From: Bacteroidota bacterium
GTDB lineage: Bacteria; Bacteroidota; Bacteroidia; Bacteroidales; Tannerellaceae
Assembly (NCBI GenBank): GCA_023429375.1
Contig: JAEYVY010000021.1
Span: 1-34,725 of the forward strand
Length of the DNA stretch: 34,725 bases
Direction of reading: 5' to 3'
Shown here: positions 13,664-22,543 of the stretch, one piece after another
Position numbering within the stretch: position 1 is the stretch's first letter
Layout: every line of letters begins with the position of its first letter
Translations under genes and position numbers: made by a program
The notes under the pieces: generated by a model
What the model was told of the DNA's origin: nothing
Databases searched by the model: none
The model's input: only the letters and a program-made list of their open reading frames with translations

Positions 13664-14999
13664 CTGCCACGAGTTTCTTTTCTGCTTGTTCTATTTTATC
13701 AAACGAAAAGCCATCGATGATATTTTGCATCAGAGCTGAAATCGCGTCGTTGCACAGGTTTCCTATGCTACCCTCGTGTGTATGATTGACTGTCTTATCA
13801 GGCGAAAACTTACCTGCTTCAATTTCTAATCCGACTTGTTTGTATGCATCGCGGAATGGGGTTCCCTCCAATACGCGGCGGTTCACCTCTTCTACACTAA
13901 AGAGCAAAGCGTATTTATCATCTTTGAGTATGTCATGATTGACTTTTACTTCACGCATCATGTGAGCCACCATGCATAGGCAGTCTTTCAATTCATCGAA
14001 AGCGGGAACAAATAGTTCTTTGATGATTTGCAGGTCTCTGAAATAGCCCGAAGGGAGGTTGTTACAGATTAAAGTAATCTGTTGAGGCAATCCTTGTAGC
14101 TTATTGCATTTGGCGCGGGTGAGCTCGAATACGTCCGGATTTTTCTTATGTGGCATAATGCTTGAACCGGTAGTGAACTGGTCGGGCAACTTGATAAATC
14201 CGAAGTTCTGACTATTGAACATACAGGCATCGAAAGCTAACTTAGAAAGTGTTGCCGCCAAGCCGGCCATAGCAAATGCTACGGTACGTTCCATCTTGCC
14301 TCGTCCCATCTGAGCGTAGACCACATTGTAGTTCATCGAATCGAATCCCAAAAGGTCTGTCGTCATCTGACGGTTTAAGGGAAACGATGAGCCATATCCT
14401 GCTGCCGAACCAAGTGGGTTGCGGTTGCATACCTTATAGGCTGCTTGCATCAACTGAAGGTCGTCGGCAAGGCTTTCGGCATAAGCACCGAACCAAAGGC
14501 CGAACGATGAAGGCATGGCCACCTGTAGATGGGTATAGCCCGGGAGTAATACATCTTTATAGCGCTCGCTTTGTTGAAGCAATACGTCGAACAATTCTTT
14601 CGTGAGTGTAGTCAACGTCTGAATCTCGGCACGCGTGAATAGCTTGAGGTCTACCAACACCTGGTCGTTGCGCGAACGGCCGCTATGGATTTTCTTGCCT
14701 ACATCACCTAACTTACGGGTGAGGAGTAGTTCTACTTGCGAATGCACGTCTTCAACTCCTTCTTCGATGACGAATTCACCTTGTTCGGCGATGTGGTAGA
14801 TGTTGCGAAGCTCGGCAAGGAGCATATCCAATTCTGTCTTGGTCAACAGACCAATGCTTTCGAGCATGGTAATATGTGCCATCGAACCGAGTACATCGTA
14901 TTTGGCTAAATAGATATCCATTTCACGGTCTTTGCCGACAGTGAAAACTTCAACTTCTTTGTCTACTTGTATGTTTTTTTCCCAAAGCTTTTGAGCCAT
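13653..14999 (-). CDS. argH: Argininosuccinate lyase
   Basis: Cleaves argininosuccinate into arginine and fumarate, the last step of arginine synthesis, as a cytoplasmic homotetramer. The 448-residue protein shows the superfamily signature GSSIMPHKKNP (278-288, the mobile catalytic loop with Ser), HSGRSRNDQ (105-113), and the Thr-His catalytic pair in GYTHLQ (154-159). The start at 14999 (MAQKLWEKN) is the family start; an in-frame ATG at 15050 would overlap the upstream SRPBCC gene. It lies 10 bases after that gene's stop and overlaps the Rieske-like lipoprotein gene at its end. Confidence 0.97.
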   Translation of the reverse strand: MAQKLWEKNIQVDKEVEVFTVGKDREMDIYLAKYDVLGSMAHITMLESIGLLTKTELDMLLAELRNIYHIAEQGEFVIEEGVEDVHSQVELLLTRKLGDVGKKIHSGRSRNDQVLVDLKLFTRAEIQTLTTLTKELFDVLLQQSERYKDVLLPGYTHLQVAMPSSFGLWFGAYAESLADDLQLMQAAYKVCNRNPLGSAAGYGSSFPLNRQMTTDLLGFDSMNYNVVYAQMGRGKMERTVAFAMAGLAATLSKLAFDACMFNSQNFGFIKLPDQFTTGSSIMPHKKNPDVFELTRAKCNKLQGLPQQITLICNNLPSGYFRDLQIIKELFVPAFDELKDCLCMVAHMMREVKVNHDILKDDKYALLFSVEEVNRRVLEGTPFRDAYKQVGLEIEAGKFSPDKTVNHTHEGSIGNLCNDAISALMQNIIDGFSFDKIEQAEKKLVADEN

Positions 15000-15009
15000 A
15001 ATTGCTGTT

Positions 15010-15420
15010 TTAATAAGGAAGACTGGCCAGAACAGTTGAAATTTTATCAACGGCGTCTTGCAATGGTTTGGATACCATCGGTTTAATAAACGCGTTTAAC
15101 TCTGCCCGGGCGGTCAATTTCATTTTTGTATCGTTTTCAGCGGCTTGTACCAACTGGATCCATAAAAACAAGGGAACCGGTGAGTTGGTGGTGGCAAACT
15201 TGATTAGTTTGTTTGGCTCGCGTTCAACGATTTGGAAGGTTATTTTACCAACAGGTGCAACGTTAAAGCTGCAGCTGTCATTATCAAACTCAAAATCAGC
15301 AATCTTATCTTGCGGGATGCGATCCTTAATCTTCTCAAGATTTGAAAGATTGGACAGCATCGCGAAGATACGATCATCATTGTGAGGGATAGTCTTCACC
15401 TCACTTACAAAATCAGTCAT
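15010..15420 (-). CDS. SRPBCC-fold protein
   Basis: A 136-residue cytoplasmic protein with the SRPBCC/polyketide-cyclase-like helix-grip pattern: an N-terminal strand (FVSEVKTIPHNDDRIFAML), alpha helix KIKDRIPQDK, central beta strands, and a long C-terminal helix (KPLQDAVDKISTVLASL). Members bind hydrophobic ligands or act as chaperones, but the function of this group is not known. It sits between pyrE and argH, 23 bases after pyrE, and is conserved in Bacteroidota at this position as far as I can recall. An alternative start is two codons upstream (15426). Confidence 0.75.
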   Translation of the reverse strand: MTDFVSEVKTIPHNDDRIFAMLSNLSNLEKIKDRIPQDKIADFEFDNDSCSFNVAPVGKITFQIVEREPNKLIKFATTNSPVPLFLWIQLVQAAENDTKMKLTARAELNAFIKPMVSKPLQDAVDKISTVLASLPY

Positions 15421-15443
15421 TGCCATTAGTTTAATTTACCTGA

Positions 15444-16076
15444 TTAGGGTTGCCAGTTAGCCGGGTCTTTACGCCATTCTTGCAAAGTTTCGATCTCTGA
15501 CTCGTCGATATACTCTGTGCGGACAGCTTCTTCGATTACCGCATCGTAGTTGCTCAACGTAGTAAGCGTTACTTTTGCTTGTTTGAACTTTTCAGTGGCA
15601 ACTGGGAATCCGTGAGTGAAAATAGCAACCATACCGATTACTTCACATCCGAAATTGCGGACAGCTTCGACAGCCTTCAGACTGCTACCGCCTGTTGAAA
15701 CTAAATCTTCGATGATGACAACCTTTGAACCAGGTCTCAATTCACCTTCGATCAGATTTTCCAATCCGTGATCTTTTGGAGTTGAACGGATATACACAAA
15801 TGGCAATCCTAATAAGTCTGCTACCAACGCTCCTTGAGCAATAGCTCCAGTTGCTACACCAGCAATAGCTTCTGCATTTTCATACTTTTCGCTAATGACA
15901 CGTGCAAGTTCCAATTTGATAAAAGTACGAACCGCCGGATAAGAAAGGGTCTTTCTGTTATCACAGTAAATTGGAGACTTCCATCCAGAAGCCCAAGTGA
16001 ACGGGTTGGCCGGTTGCAATTTAACGGCTTTGATTTTTAACAATTTCTCTGCTACTAATCTTTCCAGTGTCTTCAT
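15444..16076 (-). CDS. pyrE: Orotate phosphoribosyltransferase
   Basis: Transfers ribose 5-phosphate from PRPP to orotate to make OMP in pyrimidine synthesis. The 210-residue protein has the PRPP-binding loop VVIIEDLVSTGGSS (119-132), the catalytic loop RSTPKDHG (97-104) with Lys101 and His103, and the N-terminal ANPFTWASGWKSPIYCDNR (23-41) substrate segment. An upstream ATG at 16106 is excluded because it lies inside the -7 box at 16104-16111. It leads a run with the SRPBCC gene, argH and the lipoprotein gene, all with small gaps or overlaps. Confidence 0.97.
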   Translation of the reverse strand: MKTLERLVAEKLLKIKAVKLQPANPFTWASGWKSPIYCDNRKTLSYPAVRTFIKLELARVISEKYENAEAIAGVATGAIAQGALVADLLGLPFVYIRSTPKDHGLENLIEGELRPGSKVVIIEDLVSTGGSSLKAVEAVRNFGCEVIGMVAIFTHGFPVATEKFKQAKVTLTTLSNYDAVIEEAVRTEYIDESEIETLQEWRKDPANWQP

Positions 16077-16103
16077 ACCATATAAAAGTTTATATAATAC
16101 GGG

Positions 16104-16111
16104 CAAAAATA
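16104..16111 (-). promoter_or_regulatory. -7 promoter box for pyrE
   Basis: The minus strand reads TATTTTTG followed by CCC, matching TAnnTTTG, 28 bases upstream of the pyrE start; transcription should begin near 16097. A -33 TTTG at the right spacing is absent. Confidence 0.55.
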
Positions 16112-16158
16112 GCTAAACTACATGATATAACCTTGTTGCTCCGACGTAAAATTTTATG

Positions 16159-16848
16159 TCATTGAGCAACAGCAAGTGTGAATACACTGATCTTTATTCC
16201 TTTACAACGTGTTAATTGATTTATACAAGCGTTAAGGGTTGCGCCGGTTGTCATCACATCGTCTACAAGAAGGATGTGTTTTCCAACCAAATGATCCTCT
16301 TGAGTGAGCTGAAAAGCCGTTTCGATACTTGTCAATCGTTCATAGAGGGTTTTTCTGGTTTGCGTTTCCGTTTTTTTGATGCGTACAAGTGTTGTGGTGT
16401 CAATCGTTTTCTGAAAAACATCATTCATTCCTTTGGCAATCCATTCAGACTGATTGTATCCTCTTTGCCTTAACCGCTTTTTGTGCAAGGGAACAGGAAT
16501 AAGTAGGTCCGGCTGTTCAAAATTTTCTTGCAGGAGAAGCTGACGAGCCGACATCTTACCTAAAGTGTACCCCAATTTTTTATTGTTGTGGTATTTTAGT
16601 GAATAGATGAGTCGTTGGGTGATGCCGCCTTTTTCGTAATTAAGAAATGTATTGGCCGAGTGAAGGTTGCTTCCGGCAAACAGTCGTTCGGCCGGATTCT
16701 GCATTGTGTTGTTGCGGATATAAGGCAATCGGTTCAGGCAGGTGAGGCATATTTCCTCTTCACCACCCACAAGAGGTTTCCGACAAACGACACAAAGGTC
16801 GGGGAAAAACAAGGAAACGAATTCATTCAAAATCCGTTTCATCGGCAT
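16159..16848 (-). CDS. comF: ComF family phosphoribosyltransferase-like protein
   Basis: A 229-residue ComF-type protein, linked to DNA uptake in naturally competent species and otherwise of unclear role. An N-terminal zinc-ribbon uses Cys19, Cys22, Cys34 and Cys37, then LIPVPLHKKRLRQRGYNQSE (116-135) and the PRPP-like loop HILLVDDVMTTGATL (191-205) are diagnostic of the family. It overlaps the upstream recX gene by some 20-26 bases, depending on whether translation starts at Met1 (16848) or Met3 (16842), so it is coupled to recX and prmC. Confidence 0.9.
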   Translation of the reverse strand: MPMKRILNEFVSLFFPDLCVVCRKPLVGGEEEICLTCLNRLPYIRNNTMQNPAERLFAGSNLHSANTFLNYEKGGITQRLIYSLKYHNNKKLGYTLGKMSARQLLLQENFEQPDLLIPVPLHKKRLRQRGYNQSEWIAKGMNDVFQKTIDTTTLVRIKKTETQTRKTLYERLTSIETAFQLTQEDHLVGKHILLVDDVMTTGATLNACINQLTRCKGIKISVFTLAVAQ

Positions 16849-17314
16849 TCGTTTTGAGAATTTCTTTTAAACAGGCCGAAATGAACGGGCTTTCGAATCC
16901 ACGTCCTGCGGCAAAACGGTAGAGTTTTATGTAGATGTCTTGTGTGGTTTTGCCTTTCGTGCTTTTCTTTTTCTGATTCAGAATCTCTTTGAGCGTGTCA
17001 GTATAGGCTGTCATGTCAATATCATCCAACACCGAGTCGATAAGGGAGGGTGATATTTGCTTTCTGCTGAGTTCGTATCTGATTTTTATACGTCCCCATT
17101 TGCTGAAGCGTAGTTTATCTTTGATAAAGGCACGGACATAACGCGTTTCATCAATAAATTTCTCTGAACACAGTCGGGTGATGATTCGCTCGCAGGCTTC
17201 GTCGGACAAATCGGTCGCCTTTAATTTCTGTCGGATATCATGGATGCAATATTCCTTGACCGAACAGTATGCTGCCATTCGTTGTAAAGTTGTAGTTTCG
17301 GTTGTTGTTGTCAT
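16823..17314 (-). CDS. recX: Regulatory protein RecX
   Basis: RecX family proteins modulate RecA filament growth. The 163-residue protein consists of three-helix tandem repeats: AAYCSVKEYCIHDIRQKLKATDLS (around residues 13-36), KFIDETRYVRAFIKDKLRFSKWGRIKIRYELSRKQIS and KTTQDIYIKLYRFAAGRGF. The start is the ATG at 17312-17314, which overlaps the stop of prmC as ATGA; the upstream in-frame ATG at 17368 would run back into prmC. It lacks a recA neighbour here. Confidence 0.9.
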   Translation of the reverse strand: MTTTTETTTLQRMAAYCSVKEYCIHDIRQKLKATDLSDEACERIITRLCSEKFIDETRYVRAFIKDKLRFSKWGRIKIRYELSRKQISPSLIDSVLDDIDMTAYTDTLKEILNQKKKSTKGKTTQDIYIKLYRFAAGRGFESPFISACLKEILKTNADETDFE

Positions 17315-18150
17315 CGTAAAGCTTTGATTATTCGATCTCTTTGTGATAGGTCTTTGATGAGCGTGCACTCGTGATAACCTACCTCGGTAAGTAATTTCAG
17401 GGTTTCCTGTCCTAAAGTGGAATTGATTTCAAAATAGAGTCGCCCTCCTTCTTTTAGGTTGCGTAAACCGAACTGGGCTATGGCACGGTAGAAGAGGAGA
17501 GGGTCGTTGTTCGTAACAAATAAAGCAGTATGTGGCTCGTAAGCCAATACGTTTTGCTTCATCTCGTCTTTCTCCTGATAAGTGACATAGGGTGGGTTGC
17601 TCACGATGAAATCAAGTTTCTCGAGCTCTGCTCCGTCATAGCTGAGTATGTCTTCTTGGATGAAATTAACATCGGCTTTATTGGCAAGGGCATTGGTCCT
17701 TGCTACTTCAAGCGCTTCATAGGAGATATCGAGTGCTGTGACTTTCGCTTGTTTGAGTTGTTTGGCTAATGAGATGGCTATGCAACCGCTGCCAGTCCCA
17801 ACGTCAAGCAGTTGTAATCCTTCAGCCTTTTCGCTGTGAACAATCAGGTCAACCAACTCTTCTGTTTCCGGGCGAGGAATCAACACCGCCGGAGTAACGT
17901 GGAAGGTGTAGTCATAAAAAGTTGTTTTGCCTAATATATATTGTATAGGTTCGTTGGCCAATAATCTTTCGACGATCCTCTTTATTTGTTCCCGTGTTGC
18001 TTCTGATAATTCTTTATCTTTGTAAAGGAGAAGCTGATGAGGCTCGAACTGGCAAGTCTCTTTAAAAATGAGATGTGTCAGGCTTCTGATTTCTTCTGGC
18101 TGGAAGTGATTTCCTAATGCTTGTTTTATGTAAGCTAAGGTGTTATTCAT
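17311..18150 (-). CDS. prmC: Peptide chain release factor N5-glutamine methyltransferase
   Basis: Methylates the Gln of the GGQ motif in release factors RF1/RF2 using S-adenosylmethionine. The 279-residue protein has the N-terminal helical domain, the linker IPRPETEELV (91-100), the SAM site LLDVGTGSGCIAISLA (114-129) and the catalytic NPPY (185-188). The ORF continues upstream past the true start, but MNNTLAYIKQ at 18150 is the family start and the upstream extension overlaps ribD. It is divergent from ribD across a 56-base gap and starts a prmC-recX-comF run with overlapping genes. Confidence 0.96.
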   Translation of the reverse strand: MNNTLAYIKQALGNHFQPEEIRSLTHLIFKETCQFEPHQLLLYKDKELSEATREQIKRIVERLLANEPIQYILGKTTFYDYTFHVTPAVLIPRPETEELVDLIVHSEKAEGLQLLDVGTGSGCIAISLAKQLKQAKVTALDISYEALEVARTNALANKADVNFIQEDILSYDGAELEKLDFIVSNPPYVTYQEKDEMKQNVLAYEPHTALFVTNNDPLLFYRAIAQFGLRNLKEGGRLYFEINSTLGQETLKLLTEVGYHECTLIKDLSQRDRIIKALR

Positions 18151-18174
18151 TTCACATTTATGTTTATCTTCAGA

Positions 18175-18182
18175 CAAATGTA
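18175..18182 (-). promoter_or_regulatory. -7 promoter box for prmC-recX-comF
   Basis: The minus strand reads TACATTTG, a TAnnTTTG match, 25 bases upstream of the prmC start, in the short gap shared with ribD. Confidence 0.5.
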
Positions 18183-18206
18183 AGTAAAAACAAAACAAGA
18201 ATCGGG

Positions 18207-19253
18207 ATGACAGTAGATGAAAAATATATGAGGCGTGCCATGGAATTGGCATTGAATGGGCGAGGTATGGTAAAGTCGAATCCGATGGTTGGGGCTGTGA
18301 TTGTACATCAAGACCGGATTATTGGTGAAGGCTTTCATTGCAAATACGGTGAGGCGCATGCCGAAGTGAATGCCGTTCGTTCGGTAAAGGACGAGACTTT
18401 GCTTTCGGAGTCAACCTTGTATGTAACGTTAGAGCCTTGTTCGCATTATGGAAAGACACCGCCTTGTGCTGAACTGATTATCCGAAAGAAGATACCTCGG
18501 GTGGTGGTTGGTTGCCTTGATCCTTATCCGGAAGTGGCCGGAAGAGGTGTGGATATGCTGAAGAAAGCAGGAGTTGAGGTGGTGACAGGCTTGCTGGAGG
18601 ATGAATTGTTCGAGTTGAACCGTCCTTTTATGACGGCTCATATATGCAAACGTCCTTATGTGATTCTGAAATGGGCACAAAGTTCGGATGGTTTTATTGA
18701 TAAAATACGAACAGATGCTTCTACACCGGCTGTCGTCTTATCTCCACCCGATTCGATGCGGCTGGTACACAAATTGCGAGCCGAAGTGAGTGCGATTATG
18801 GTAGGAACGCGTACGGCTATATTAGACAACCCGGCATTGACGGTACGTCATTGGGTAGGTGATGCTCCTGTGCGGGTAGTGCTCGACCGGGTATTGAAAA
18901 TCCCTTCTTCTTATAAATTACTGGACGGTACGGTTCCTACGTTGATATTTACAGCACAACAAGCCGAAAGCAGACAAAATGTAGAGTTTATCGCCATCGA
19001 TTTTGATGGAGATGTGCTTGCTCAGGTTATGCAAGAACTATACAAACGAAAATTGATAACCTTGCTGGTTGAAGGCGGAAGTACGCTCCACAATCAATTT
19101 TTAAAAGAAAATCTGTGGGATGAAATCAGGATGGAGAAGACCTCCGTGCTATTACACGAAGGTGTTCCGGCTCCTGATTTGGCCAGCATTACCTCTTCGG
19201 ATAGAGGTGAGCAACGGGGCCGTTATATATATTATTATAATGCCAAAGTGTAA
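18207..19253 (+). CDS. ribD: Bifunctional riboflavin deaminase/reductase RibD
   Basis: Catalyses deamination and reduction of the early pyrimidine intermediates of riboflavin synthesis. The 348-residue protein has the deaminase domain with the zinc motif HAE (51-53) and EPCSHYGKTPPC (Cys78 and Cys87), followed by a reductase domain with KWAQSSDG, AIMVGTRTAILDNPALTVR and LLVEGGSTLHNQFL. The start at 18207 (MTVDEKYMRRAM) is the family start; an upstream in-frame ATG at 18117 lies in the divergent promoter region and in prmC. It is followed by a 118-base gap and the DUF2179-type gene. Confidence 0.96.
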   Translation: MTVDEKYMRRAMELALNGRGMVKSNPMVGAVIVHQDRIIGEGFHCKYGEAHAEVNAVRSVKDETLLSESTLYVTLEPCSHYGKTPPCAELIIRKKIPRVVVGCLDPYPEVAGRGVDMLKKAGVEVVTGLLEDELFELNRPFMTAHICKRPYVILKWAQSSDGFIDKIRTDASTPAVVLSPPDSMRLVHKLRAEVSAIMVGTRTAILDNPALTVRHWVGDAPVRVVLDRVLKIPSSYKLLDGTVPTLIFTAQQAESRQNVEFIAIDFDGDVLAQVMQELYKRKLITLLVEGGSTLHNQFLKENLWDEIRMEKTSVLLHEGVPAPDLASITSSDRGEQRGRYIYYYNAKV

Positions 19254-19332
19254 ATGAAGATAGTTAGATTAAGGAGCTGGAAGGAAGAAAATTGGCTTTT
19301 ATTGGGAGTTAGGGCGTGTGCGGGAATTTATA

Positions 19333-19340
19333 TATCTTTG
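19333..19340 (+). promoter_or_regulatory. -7 promoter box for the DUF2179-type gene
   Basis: TATCTTTG followed by CTGG matches TAnnTTTG, 32 bases upstream of the start at 19372. It also indicates that the in-frame ATG at 19318 is not used. Confidence 0.5.
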
Positions 19341-19371
19341 CTGGTGTAAACATTCAAAAAAACAGAGTAAT

Positions 19372-19935
19372 ATGTTTGATTTTCTGGATACATATCCTTG
19401 GATATTGCCATTCATTATTTTCTTTGGACGTATATGTGATGTGACCTTAGGAACATTGCGTATAATCTTTGTTTCTAAAGGCGAAAAGTATAAAGCTCCT
19501 ATAGTAGGCTTCTTTGAAGTCTTTATTTGGATTGTTGTTATTTCACAAGTTTTAGGCCGTGCTAATGACTTGGTTGCTTATTTGTCTTATGCAGGAGGGT
19601 ATGCTGCAGGAAACTTTGTGGGAATTATGATAGAACAACGTATCGCTTTTGGAGTGATTCTGTTTAGAGTGTTTACACAGAAAGATGGGATGCAATTAAC
19701 AAAAAATCTGAATGCAAAAGGTTTTGGTTCTACCTGTATGCCAGGACAAGGTGCTGTGTCCAAAGTTGACGTTGTAGAATCTGTGTTTGATAGAAAATTT
19801 GAAAAAGATGTAGAGGAAATCGTTCGTGACTTTGATTCGAACGCATTCTATATTGTTGAGGATATACGGTCGAAGCAACGAGGAATCTTTGGAAGAACTT
19901 CTTCAATTTTCCGCTACGGTAGGCCGGGTAAATAA
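19372..19935 (+). CDS. DUF2179/UPF0316-type membrane protein
   Basis: A 187-residue integral membrane protein. Three hydrophobic segments near residues 8-33, 42-62 and 66-92 (PWILPFIIFFGRICDVTLG; FFEVFIWIVVISQVLG; AYLSYAGGYAAGNFVGIMI) are followed by a cytoplasmic C-terminal domain with EEIVRDFDSNAFYIVEDIRS, as in the UPF0316/DUF5698-DUF2179 family. The function is unknown. The start at 19372 puts the first segment at the N-terminus and follows the -7 box at 19333; the longer ORF start is not conserved. It lies 42 bases before ligA and may be co-transcribed with it. Confidence 0.83.
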   Translation: MFDFLDTYPWILPFIIFFGRICDVTLGTLRIIFVSKGEKYKAPIVGFFEVFIWIVVISQVLGRANDLVAYLSYAGGYAAGNFVGIMIEQRIAFGVILFRVFTQKDGMQLTKNLNAKGFGSTCMPGQGAVSKVDVVESVFDRKFEKDVEEIVRDFDSNAFYIVEDIRSKQRGIFGRTSSIFRYGRPGK

Positions 19936-19977
19936 GTTTATGCCCGAAATGCAATGAATTAGGAAGGGAAGAACAAT

Positions 19978-21975
19978 ATGTCTGAAAATAGGATAAAGGA
20001 ACTTCGTGATCAATTAGAGAGACATAATTATAATTATTATGTGCTTTCGCGTCCCGAAATAAGTGATTTTGAGTATGATGCATTGATGAAGGAGTTGCAG
20101 CAATTAGAGGAACTGCATCCGGAATTTGCTGACCCAAACTCACCGACGCAACGCGTAGGAAGTGATCTTTCGAAAGATTTTGAGCAGGTTGCACATCGCT
20201 ATCCGATGCTTTCACTTGGGAATACCTATTCTGAAGGAGAAGTGCGGGATTTTTATGAACGTACGGCTCGACTGCTGAATGAGCCTTTTGAGATTGTTGC
20301 TGAGCTAAAATATGACGGAACATCTATTTCGTTGCTCTATGAAAACGGTGTGCTGGTGCGTGCTGTGACGAGGGGAGACGGAACAAAAGGTGATGATGTA
20401 ACGGCAAATGTAAAGACAATCCGCTCCGTTCCCTTGCGATTGCTGGGTAGTGGCTATCCTTCGTCATTCGAGATTCGTGGAGAAATTTTACTTCCATGGG
20501 ATGAATTCGAACGTTTGAACAAAGAACGTGACGAACAGGAAGAGCCCTTATTTGCAAACCCGCGAAATGCAGCGTCGGGGACGCTGAAACTGAAAAATCC
20601 AGCTATTGTCGCTTCGCGTAGGCTGGATGCGTATTTCTATTATTTACTAGGTGAAGAGTTGCCTTTTGAAAGCCATTTTGAAAATCTGCAGGCCGCCCGT
20701 TCATGGGGCTTTAATGTGCCGGATGTAATTCGTAAGTGTAGTACTCCTGATGAGGTCTTTTCGTACCTGAACTATTGGGATAAGGAACGGAAGAATCTAC
20801 CGGTTGCCACAGACGGGGTTGTGCTTAAAGTAAATTCGTTGAAGCAACAGCGTAATCTTGGTTTTACGGCAAAAAGCCCGCGTTGGGCCATAGCTTATAA
20901 ATTTCAGGCTGAACAAGCCGTAACCCGCTTAAATTCTATTTCGTTTCAGGTAGGCCGTACAGGAGCAATTACGCCTGTAGCCAATTTGGAACCGGTTCAG
21001 TTGTCTGGTACGGTGGTGAAGAGAGCCTCTCTGCATAATGCAGACATCATTGCCGGATTAGACTTATATATAGGTGATCAGGTTTATGTTGAAAAAGGCG
21101 GGGAGATTATCCCAAAGATAGTCGGAGTGGATGCCGATTCTCGTCCCTTGCTGATTGGAGAGAAGGTACGCTTTATAACAAAATGTCCGGAATGTGGAAG
21201 TTCTTTAGTTCGACCGGAAGGCGAGGCGGCCCATTATTGTCCTAACGAGACGGGGTGTCCGCCTCAAATCAAAGGACGGATTGAGCATTTTGTAACCCGT
21301 AAGGCTATGAATATAAATATTGGTCCGGAAACGGTAGATAGTTTATATAATGCCGGTTATATTCAAAACCCTGCCGATTTATACGCATTGCGAGGTGAAG
21401 ATTTGTTTCGGTTGGAACGCTGGGCGCAAAAAAGCGTAGATAATTTTTTGAAGAGTATGGAAACTTCGAAAAGCGTACCCTTCGAACGGGTGCTTTATGC
21501 CTTGGGCATACGTTATGTAGGCGAAACAGTAGCTAAGAAATTAGCCTTCGCATTCCATAGTATTGCCAATTTACAACAGGCTACGATTGAGCAATTGGTG
21601 GAGGTGGAGGAAATCGGCGAACGCATTGCACAAAGTGTAGTGGCTTATTTTGCTAACCCGAAGAATAAAGAATTGGTAGCCCGGCTGGAAGAATATGGCG
21701 TACAAATGACTGTGTCGGCCGAGACTGTAGCATTACGTTCAGATAAATTAGCCGGGAAGTCGGTTGTAATCAGCGGGACGTTCGCTAAGCATTCCCGTGA
21801 TGAATATAAGCAGATGATAGAACAACACGGTGGAAAAAATGTAGGGTCGGTTTCCGGAAAGACTGATTTTATACTTGCCGGAGATAATATGGGCCCTGCT
21901 AAGTTGGAAAAGGCGGCTAAGTTAGGAGTTAGAATTCTAAATGAAGAAGAGTTTTTGAAGTTACTTGAGGAATGA
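19978..21975 (+). CDS. ligA: NAD-dependent DNA ligase LigA
   Basis: Seals nicks in duplex DNA in replication and repair, using NAD. The 665-residue protein shows domain Ia (NYYVLSRPEISDFEYD), the adenylation site AELKYDGTSISL with Lys111, an OB-fold, a four-cysteine zinc finger (CPECG...CPNETGC), helix-hairpin-helix repeats (ALGIRYVGETVAKKLA; VEEIGERIAQSV) and a C-terminal BRCT domain (SVVISGTF...FILAGDNMGPAKLEKA). It starts 42 bases after the DUF2179-type gene and overlaps the next gene by four bases. Confidence 0.98.
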   Translation: MSENRIKELRDQLERHNYNYYVLSRPEISDFEYDALMKELQQLEELHPEFADPNSPTQRVGSDLSKDFEQVAHRYPMLSLGNTYSEGEVRDFYERTARLLNEPFEIVAELKYDGTSISLLYENGVLVRAVTRGDGTKGDDVTANVKTIRSVPLRLLGSGYPSSFEIRGEILLPWDEFERLNKERDEQEEPLFANPRNAASGTLKLKNPAIVASRRLDAYFYYLLGEELPFESHFENLQAARSWGFNVPDVIRKCSTPDEVFSYLNYWDKERKNLPVATDGVVLKVNSLKQQRNLGFTAKSPRWAIAYKFQAEQAVTRLNSISFQVGRTGAITPVANLEPVQLSGTVVKRASLHNADIIAGLDLYIGDQVYVEKGGEIIPKIVGVDADSRPLLIGEKVRFITKCPECGSSLVRPEGEAAHYCPNETGCPPQIKGRIEHFVTRKAMNINIGPETVDSLYNAGYIQNPADLYALRGEDLFRLERWAQKSVDNFLKSMETSKSVPFERVLYALGIRYVGETVAKKLAFAFHSIANLQQATIEQLVEVEEIGERIAQSVVAYFANPKNKELVARLEEYGVQMTVSAETVALRSDKLAGKSVVISGTFAKHSRDEYKQMIEQHGGKNVGSVSGKTDFILAGDNMGPAKLEKAAKLGVRILNEEEFLKLLEE

Positions 21976-22490
21976 TTTTAAGAAAATACTTTTTAAATCG
22001 TATGATTCGTAGATTAATAGATAAATCACGTTTCAGAAAACATAAGTATTGCTCGTTGGATGAAGCAACGAGTATTCTTGTCTTGTATTGTCATGAAGAC
22101 GGCGACTCTATTAAACCGATGCTGGACAACTTACGTTCAATGAACAAAGAGCTTACATGTTGTGTGACGAGTACAGAAAATGTAGATCAGAAGGATTCAT
22201 CTGTTATTTACATTAATAAAAAAACAGATACTGATAAATACGGTATACCCAAACCGAAGATTATGGATCGGATTGTTAAAATACCGGCAGATATATTAAT
22301 TGACTTGAGTAGAAATCGGTGTTCAACTCAAAAGTTTATTATGCTGCAGCATCCCTCACAATTAAAAGTTGGTGAACGGCTTGCTGATGATTTTGTTTAT
22401 GATTTTTCAATAATTATGACAGATAGAGGGGAAACTGTCGATTTATTTGGATATCTATTATTTTATTTACAAACTATCCCCTCTAAATGA
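21972..22490 (+). CDS. DUF6913-like protein between ligA and dapA
   Basis: A 172-residue soluble protein that I recognise only as the small conserved Bacteroidales protein (DUF6913-like) found beside ligA and dapA. Visible features are a basic N-terminus (RRLIDKSRFRKHKYC), a Rossmann-like SILVLYCHEDGDSIKPML segment, an internal KIPADILIDLSR and a hydrophobic C-terminus (FGYLLFYLQTIPS). The predicted start overlaps the ligA stop as ATGA, while MIRRLIDK at 22002 is an alternative. No catalytic motif or signal peptide was identified, so no function is offered. Confidence 0.6.
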   Translation: MILRKYFLNRMIRRLIDKSRFRKHKYCSLDEATSILVLYCHEDGDSIKPMLDNLRSMNKELTCCVTSTENVDQKDSSVIYINKKTDTDKYGIPKPKIMDRIVKIPADILIDLSRNRCSTQKFIMLQHPSQLKVGERLADDFVYDFSIIMTDRGETVDLFGYLLFYLQTIPSK

Positions 22491-22500
22491 TATTATTTCC

Positions 22501-22508
22501 TATTTTTG
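22501..22508 (+). promoter_or_regulatory. -7 promoter box for dapA
   Basis: TATTTTTG followed by CA matches TAnnTTTG and lies 35 bases upstream of dapA. Confidence 0.55.
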
Positions 22509-22543
22509 CAATACAATAGATAAATGAAGAGAACGAAATCTCC

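Noticed and set aside
19730..20323. 197-codon minus-strand ORF opposite the DUF2179 and ligA genes
   Set aside because: It is long but antisense to two well-supported genes, with low-complexity Gln/His/Ser composition and no domain.
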